Below are positions 52,241 to 64,000 of a DNA stretch of 64,000 nt, piece by piece. The translations under genes were made by a program, and so were the position numbers. The notes below the pieces were generated by a model. The model was not told the DNA's origin and did not search any database. It worked only from the letters and a program-made list of their open reading frames with translations. Every line of letters starts with the position of its first letter. Positions within the stretch are counted from its first letter, which is position 1. Source of the DNA: Volvox africanus (taxonomy: Eukaryota > Chlorophyta > Chlorophyceae > Chlamydomonadales > Volvocaceae); contig BSDZ01000020.1 in NCBI GenBank assembly GCA_030268105.1, positions 326,001 through 390,000 of the forward strand, read 5' to 3'.

Positions 52241-54518
52241 AACATTTACAACCTTTTTTTTACTTGAAATTAAAAAAGGCTACACGCGGCTTGGTTCCCA
52301 CCCACTGAATGCAGCTCTAGCTTGCCGCCCCTTCCAAGCAGCGGACGGGCGAACAAGTTTTATAAAACGTTTTCGAGTATACTTAGGATAGAATCAACTG
52401 TCGCATTACATTATTGCATAAGTATGATGTGTTGATGTATATTATTATTTAAATGTCCAATTTAAAGCGGCTGCGGCGGCGGTACGGCTGGTCAAGGCTG
52501 GGCAGCAATGTATCCGAATCAGTCTAACATAGATGCATATAATGATATAATATAATAATGGATACCTTGGCATTATATTCTAATTTTGCGCAAAAATCTG
52601 ACTAAAATTAAATTTCGGTCAAGACGGCGTTCAAGTTGGGCCGAGATAAATCACAAGTTTCCGGGCGCAAGGAACCCGGCCCGGCCCTGACCTACTAGGC
52701 GATCTAATGGCCGCCCACTTCATTGTCCATGACAGTTGCGTACTACATCATACATACCATACAACGAATTTTCATCATGGGAAATTCCAGCAAAGTATGC
52801 AAGGAACATGATTAAGATGCAAGGATGGAAGAATGAGGGGGAGTATTGGAATAAAACACGCCCGCTTTAACAAATACCCTACGGACGCAGGGGAGGGGTA
52901 AAACCGGGTAGGAATATTCAGAACCTCTCCTCCATTTGATAGGCAACGCCAGCGCTTGATAATTGCATTAGGAATCCGAGTTTTGAAGGTTTCCTGCAGG
53001 AAACCTGTCGCCGGCCTTCAAAACTTTGTATTCAATATCTTATAACAATTTTCATGGTGGAAATGGATTCTTACATTATATTTCTATATGAAATCTTTAT
53101 GTTTGTGGCAATCCGAGTACTTGAGACAGAGATTGCTGGATGGGCCACGGCCATTGACAATTGCTGACAAAATATAATTTAACATATAATAGGAACAGGA
53201 TAACCGATCGAGATAGTGATAACGGGGGATTAAGGTATGTTGCTGCTGCTGAGGATGGCGAGAAGCAAACCATCCGGATGGACGTTAGGATTTGCACCGA
53301 GCGTTGCGATTGGAACGTATAAGCATGACTCATTGGCACACATAAATGTATTTGTTTTTGATCTACCGTTGGATTTGAGGGCTATGGAGCGCGGTGACAT
53401 GGACGTCCAGGCATGTATACCCCGTAGAGATTTACCTTTGATTTTCCCGGCGCTGTTTCCTGATTTCGTTGAGATTCTCATTTGCATTAAAAATTAGTAC
53501 AGAAAAGGATGTAAAAGACCTATTTCTGGGCATGCTTGAAGAAATAAAATTTCTTGTATGCCGTATGTACGGCAGGATGAGTGGTTGGACCGAGGGGCCT
53601 CTCCCAGAAAACTGGAACATGGGGTCGAAGAATGTTACCTTACACTATCCCCCGTTTGACGGGTGTACCATGCAAACAAGATAAAATAATGCTGGACGGC
53701 TTCTTCCTAATGCAAGCAATGCAATCAAATATAGCACTGAAGAAAGTTGACCACCTGTACGATGTACGTCCGTCCGTAGCCAAAAAAAAATAATATCGTG
53801 GACGGCCGAGGGGCCACCGAATCATGTTTAGTAAAGTTACAGGAGTTTAAATAGCTAGGCTGTGGTAGGACAGAAGGCGTGACACCAGCAGGCAGAACGC
53901 TGTGTTCGGAATAACCTCACCCAAGGGGAACCTAGCCTAAGAATGCATAAGCAAGGAATACTGATAGTTAGGACGGCACGTTGCTGAATTAGTGGCTTTG
54001 GGGAACAGGGTGCAGGTACGCACATGTACGGACGTATGCGTGGCCATCCTCCAAGGCGGCCAACCTCTGGTGGCGGCACGCTGCTATAGCTTTTTTGCCC
54101 TTTTTTATTTCCGATGTCCCATAGCGCATAGAAGTCGGGAAGCGGTGAAATATGGAATAGGCCAGCGTGCGGGTTGTTGCGCACCGTTCTGGTGGGCGTT
54201 CTCGAGCAAATTGTCACGTGCGGCTCACATCAGGCGCGCGCGCGACACCGCATCATTATCGAGCACAGCCCTACACAGGACAAGTCCATGGTATGGGAGA
54301 CTACCATTTGGTGCCAAACAATTATTTATTATAATTCAACAAGATGATTAAGGATTTGGAAAGCAATCGCGCTTGAAAACAGAAAAAAAACTGATGTCTT
54401 GGGGCCAGTATTTTTTCCGTACATTGGATTCCGTTTCTCCGCTATCAAGAATATAAAAAACAATCAAGATATCCACATTAATTAAACTAGCCTGATTCAT
54501 TCTTCTGTGAACGCGGGC

Positions 54519-59630
<5,112 letters not shown>

Positions 59631-62560
59631 AACGACGAACTAATGTCTCCATGCTTGCACATAGCATAGCATGACGAACGAAATTCCATCTAGCTAGGAA
59701 TCCTTAGGGTTTAAGATTAAGATTGCTTGTTAGTTAGTTTGTTAGCTCTTTGGCATTATTCTTATGACTATTTTGTGCGTGCAGCTCTACGCTAAACGGC
59801 ATATGGTAAGAATTGTACAACAGCGGGATTAGTGTATTAGAAAATGTAAAACAATAAGCAAGTGATCAAGTAGCTAGCTACAAGGCAGAATGGTTTGACT
59901 GCTGGTGTGTGCATGCGAGCGTGCGTCTCTTAAACATACATGAATGGCTTGCGTGTGTTGCAGACTTTCGTGTAACATGAAACATGCATTCGTTATAGAA
60001 TGGAAACCACCCATTCATCTACACATCTGGTTGAAAATCGGACTGTAAGATTCTGCCTCCGGCTTGATAATGTTAATTTTTATCAGTGGACGGTACGGCA
60101 GCAGGTTGCTTGGGCCAGTAGGTAGGAATCATGGAAAAGGGATTAGCTTCGATTGCACGTGAACGTAATTTATGTTAGCTAATAACGCAGAATGTTACCG
60201 AACTAGGGTCTTACACTGTGGGCGACTTGCCCTGAATTGACACGCCCTGCTGCTGACCGGGTCGAACCACAACCGAAGGTTCTTACCTAACTATGTCTTT
60301 TTCAATTAACTGGCTGGGTAACCTGTATAGTGCCAGCAGCTGCCGCGTGCATGCCTATATTTACGGTTCGAAGGTATGCCAATTTATTATTAAGCTTTGT
60401 ATGGATGAATAGGATATAGGAAAGCACCATAGATCTTTTCCCATCACCAGATGATTATGCCTCTTGTTGTGTAATCAATTTTGTTGATTATTTGGACAGA
60501 CCCAGACATTCCGAGGTCGAACCTTAATTAGTGCACATTATCCACGCATGCGAAGTGTCTTGGGCGTCCGAGCGAGGACATGCACTGGGGGACGTGGGAG
60601 TTTTGTTGTACAGTATTCATATTAGAAGGTAAATGTTGTATTATGTTAAGCGGAAGCAATTTTAAGGAAAATGTCTTAGGTAAAAACAAATGAACGATAG
60701 AACCTCAAAGTGGCGGTAGTGAGAACTACCGGTTAGTTTGTAAGGAGATTTAGGTGCCAAGAGCGGCGTTTGATGAACTCCAGGAGGTCGGCACTTAGCG
60801 ATGACCTCGTCCACGAGCCCACCTCGCGAGCCTCCCATTGCCATATGGCGTGGACTAACCGGAGCCTGGCTTCCAGAGGAAGCCCTTACTCAGATAAGCC
60901 AGGATATGCGGTCACGCAGTATACTTACCCTCTTCTTTGTAACCACTACCAGCGACCCGAGTCGTGACCAATTTACCAGAGGTGTAAAGGCCCCCATCAT
61001 ATACAGTCATGAATATAGCGTATGTCTCCTCATGAAGCCGTGTTATGACTCTCCCATGGTCACGCGTCTCACGCTCCTGCAGTTAGACCGTTGGTAAGTC
61101 CTCAACCACCTCCGTTAGGACCGTCGACCTGCTTGTTGTAGTATCCTGGGGTATCTACGGGTAGTGTCAAAGATTAAGCCGCCGACGGTCATCTTTCAAT
61201 CGAGCCTTTGTAGGTTGACGCAACAGAGAATACAACACTTGTGAGGGTTAGTTGTTGACCTGCAGGGTCGACCGTTGACTAGCCTTGGTCGTCCTGCGAT
61301 ACAACACATATGTCCGTGTGCATGTAGGCAGGTCTCACCAGGCAGCCTTAAATCGACCATATTTTATTTATAGCTGGGGCTTTTCATCTGTCAAAACCTT
61401 CCGATCTATTACCGGAGTTACAAGGTAGACTTCCGCTCAAAAACCCCTCCACCTTTGGAAATTAATTCAGAATTATTTGTTTTCATTTTCTCTTCTTCTT
61501 TCTCTTTGCTCAAACAAAACTCCTCATATTCAAACTGTTAATTTAATGAAATACCTTATTCTTGGATGTTATAAAGCAAAATTGTTTACATGCTGATCCA
61601 AAAAGGGTTTTTTCCTAAAAGGATAGTTAGCCGTACAAGATACTTTTGCTTATGGATGCACCTATCCATGTGTAACTGACTTCAGATGTTACATATGTAC
61701 GTACCTAACTCAGTTATATGTACCCAAGTATAAAACGAGTTCGGTTACATTCCTTTAACCGTTTAATTAACCTCACAGAGTTAACATGTCCTAGCCACTC
61801 TGGGAATGGCCGCCGCTTGGTAACCCCCTTAGTAAACTTCGTGACATCTTGGTATGCGTATAAACCTTCTTAGTATCTGAAAATACCAGACAAAGTGCTT
61901 CGTTAACCGGGCAGAGCACGAAGTAAAGAACAAAAACATGCTTTCTATGGCGGAATTCCTAATATGCAAGCGTCAATATAAGCTCATGTATAGGATAGAC
62001 ATGTACCAAATAAATTTTGTTGAATCTGTTTGCAATGTATCGATATAACAATTTAACAGTGACATCGATTTTCCACACGATTATACAGCGTGCATAGTAA
62101 TAATCCCTATGATATATAATTGCATGAATGCTTGCATGATCAATGCATATGTGTGAGAAGTGCAACCTGAGGTGTGGTTACCGCAAGAAAGCAAGTTCGC
62201 GTACCCATCACGGAATAATTATATAGGAGCATGCTTATACTCAAAATAATTAATACTGACATCCACACCATGGATGCGAAGGTATAAGTGTGATAGTGTG
62301 AGATATGTATGTATAATACCATGGCGGTAAAGCTACACAACTGAATAACAATTGATATTGATAATATACTGCGTGCAAATATCGGTGATACATTGCTTAG
62401 GGTTTATCACACTTACGGATCGGGGATCTGGTGTGATATGTACCACATACCGATATTGCGAGTATAAGACGTGCATAAGACGTGAGAGGACGGCCGGATA
62501 ACGTAAGCTTTTTGTAAGCTCTAATCGTACAAACATCATTATTATTGTATTGAGCTAAAC
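59631..62560. other. Right-hand spacer, no recognised gene
   Basis: It contains the 3' UTR of pherophorin 3, a retroelement 3'-end copy (60207-60290) and AT-rich sequence. Short open frames near 60770-61097 lack motifs and splice partners. Confidence 0.5.
60207..60290 (-). mobile_element. Retroelement 3'-end fragment, diverged copy
   Basis: The minus strand reads gtggttcgacccggtcag ... gggcaagtcgcccacagtgtaag. It is the same family as the nested copies at 47 kb but more diverged. It contains a good pol III B-box-like ggttcgaccc. Confidence 0.6.
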
Positions 62561-62564
62561 TACG

Positions 62565-63980
62565 CTACGTTTGGCCCGAGCCAAGCCTGAGCATTGATAG
62601 CTGGAAGTGTAAGGAGTGAGTCTCATTGTGTCCAATCCCATTTTGCCAGCCATGTGTCGTTGGTGCCCAATCACTTCGACTCGTTTCCGACTTCATGCAA
62701 ACCACTGCAGATGTTGAACCTCCCTCTTGCCTCCCAATGGACCTGACCTCAGACCTGTGCCGGTCAATCCTTGGGTTCCTGGACCAGAAACACCACGAGC
62801 ACCGCGACCCTGGTCGGCGCGCACAACAGTCACAGCAACTGTAGGTAGCCTGCGATCGGTTCCCCAATCGACGGCTTCAGCATTGTAGCCCGGATCTTGC
62901 GTTTATATGGCATTAGCACGAGGAACAGGTCTCAAAAAACTTTGTCTAGCCAAGATACGCATCTCAGCCCCATGAGTGAATTGCACCAAATCCACATAAG
63001 ACTGAAACTTCCTCCCCATCAAGTCAGTGGTACACTCACCAGCATAGGACTCCAAAAGACCTCACTGAAACTGGAAGATGTGATCCCCATCAGAATGGTC
63101 AGCAACAGGCATAACAAGAGCCTCCAAACGTGATTAATGCGCGGGTATCATTTCGTTTGAGTGCATGCAATACGAGCCCAGGGCTAACATATGGCATGCC
63201 TCCACGTCACATGGCTAGCTGAATTTCTGGGACAAAGCGTGCAAGCAAAGCAGCAGTCAACTCATCAAACATGAAGGTTTCCCTAGCAGTGGTCCATTAA
63301 TCATACCGGGTCTTCGCCATACCCTTGAGGGTATTCCTGATGAATATACACCTCACGGCATCAGGATCACCACCACGGAACAACTGCAGGTACGTCCAAA
63401 CATCACGCAGATATGCACGAGTTGCATCAGCAGTGCTACACTCAACATTCTTCTGCCTCATATCATGCGAGATATGCAAATTTCGATACAGTATCACCTC
63501 ATCACCATCGTCATGACCTTGGCACAGAGATGATGGCAGACACCCTTGTTCCTCATGTTGAGTGGTATTGACTGTGGTTGCCGTGAGTGGAGCAATCGGA
63601 TGGGAGGGTGTCTACGGAACTGGCAGCACAGCTGGGTCTTGGACACCACAAGTGATGATCGAGTCTGGGCCCCTCCAAGACATTCTAGGAACGATGGTCA
63701 ACTCGGCTTGACCATCCCCGCCTGCCAATCCCATCTCATTGTTCCCAGATGCCATGGGCAGACGATGATGACCTCACAATTTGTGTGCTACAGGCACTCT
63801 CACACAAGCTTTGGTCGAGTGCAATACAATCAGTTTCAATCCTACCAAAAGAAAGCACTCCAGACAGATACAGCAGGTACCCGTTCAAGCAGTCTCTTGC
63901 TTCCTTCGTTCACTCAATCAAGGCCTTCAATTGATCCGGACTCAGGTTTGGACAAGCAGCCGCAGCAGTGAGCAAGAAGT
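62565..63980 (-). pseudogene. Degenerate retrotransposon gag-like region
   Basis: On the minus strand 63497-63297 contains DPDAVRCIFIRNTLKGMA and then, after one stop, WTTARETFMFDELTAALLAR followed by RFVPE. This is the Trp-spaced helical pattern of LTR-retrotransposon gag proteins. Further coding-like pieces continue to about 62565 in other frames (with LMGRKFQSYVDLVQF), and upstream to the window edge. Several stops and shifts show decay. No protease or polymerase domain is in view; it would lie to the left but is absent, so only a gag piece is present. Confidence 0.5.
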
Positions 63981-64000
63981 GATTCGGTTCACCTGCCGCA

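Larger units (their letters stand above)
49761..54518. other. Spacer between pherophorins 2 and 3
   Basis: 4.8 kb without a supported gene. It holds the 240-bp repeat copy 2 (51998-52240), a telomere-like inverted motif (51679-51713), TA and TCTA microsatellites, and several chance open frames (such as 53237-53497 and 53855-54217) without family motifs or splice partners. The promoter of pherophorin 3 should sit at the right end. Confidence 0.55.

Noticed and set aside
53237..53497. 86-codon open frame with LPLDLRAMERGDMDV
   Set aside because: No recognisable family, no splice context; kept only as possible spacer noise.

Overview
The window is nuclear DNA of a green alga, almost certainly a volvocine (Volvox/Eudorina/Gonium-type) species. 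It holds three pherophorins, which are volvocine extracellular-matrix glycoproteins with hydroxyproline-type proline rods, and a secreted M43 metalloprotease carrying Ser-Pro-rich segments. The genes are split by many GT-AG introns. Exons are GC-rich and introns/spacers are AT-rich and microsatellite-laden. The species cannot be fixed from the sequence. All gene models were built by hand by matching open frames, splice signals and intron phase, with no transcript evidence.

Layout. 1-6344 (+): the 3' part of a very large, low-complexity, Ala/Gln/Glu-rich, probably nuclear protein, with a 4.2 kb last exon. 9191-12843 (-): an eight-exon HIRIP3/CHZ-type histone chaperone, convergent with the first gene. 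About 13.75-15.43 kb (-): scattered exon-like ORFs of an unidentified gene. 16190-25617 (-): a twelve-exon secreted zinc metalloprotease with signal peptide, pro-region, HExxHxxGLxH active site, Cys-rich modules and two proline-rich rods. 25.98-27.85 kb: a broken LINE-type retroelement with a 370-bp inverted duplication. 31062-37099, 41120-49760 and 54519-59630 (+): three tandem pherophorin genes with identical seven-exon architecture and intron phases. The middle one lacks the proline hinge. A decayed fourth pherophorin fragment lies near 39.2 kb. 62.5-64 kb (-): a degenerate retrotransposon gag-like region.

The pherophorin array and its introns are full of dispersed repeats: a 330-bp family (three copies), a 350-bp inverted pair, a 240-bp pair, a 100-bp family, a retroelement 3'-end family with nested 5'-truncated copies in an (ATGT)n tract, and long tetranucleotide arrays. 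The recurring biology is the extracellular matrix. Pherophorins are structural building blocks of the volvocine matrix and secreted metalloproteases remodel it, so the right-hand 48 kb reads as an expanding matrix-gene neighbourhood. The left 13 kb (histone chaperone, large nuclear protein) looks like housekeeping sequence.
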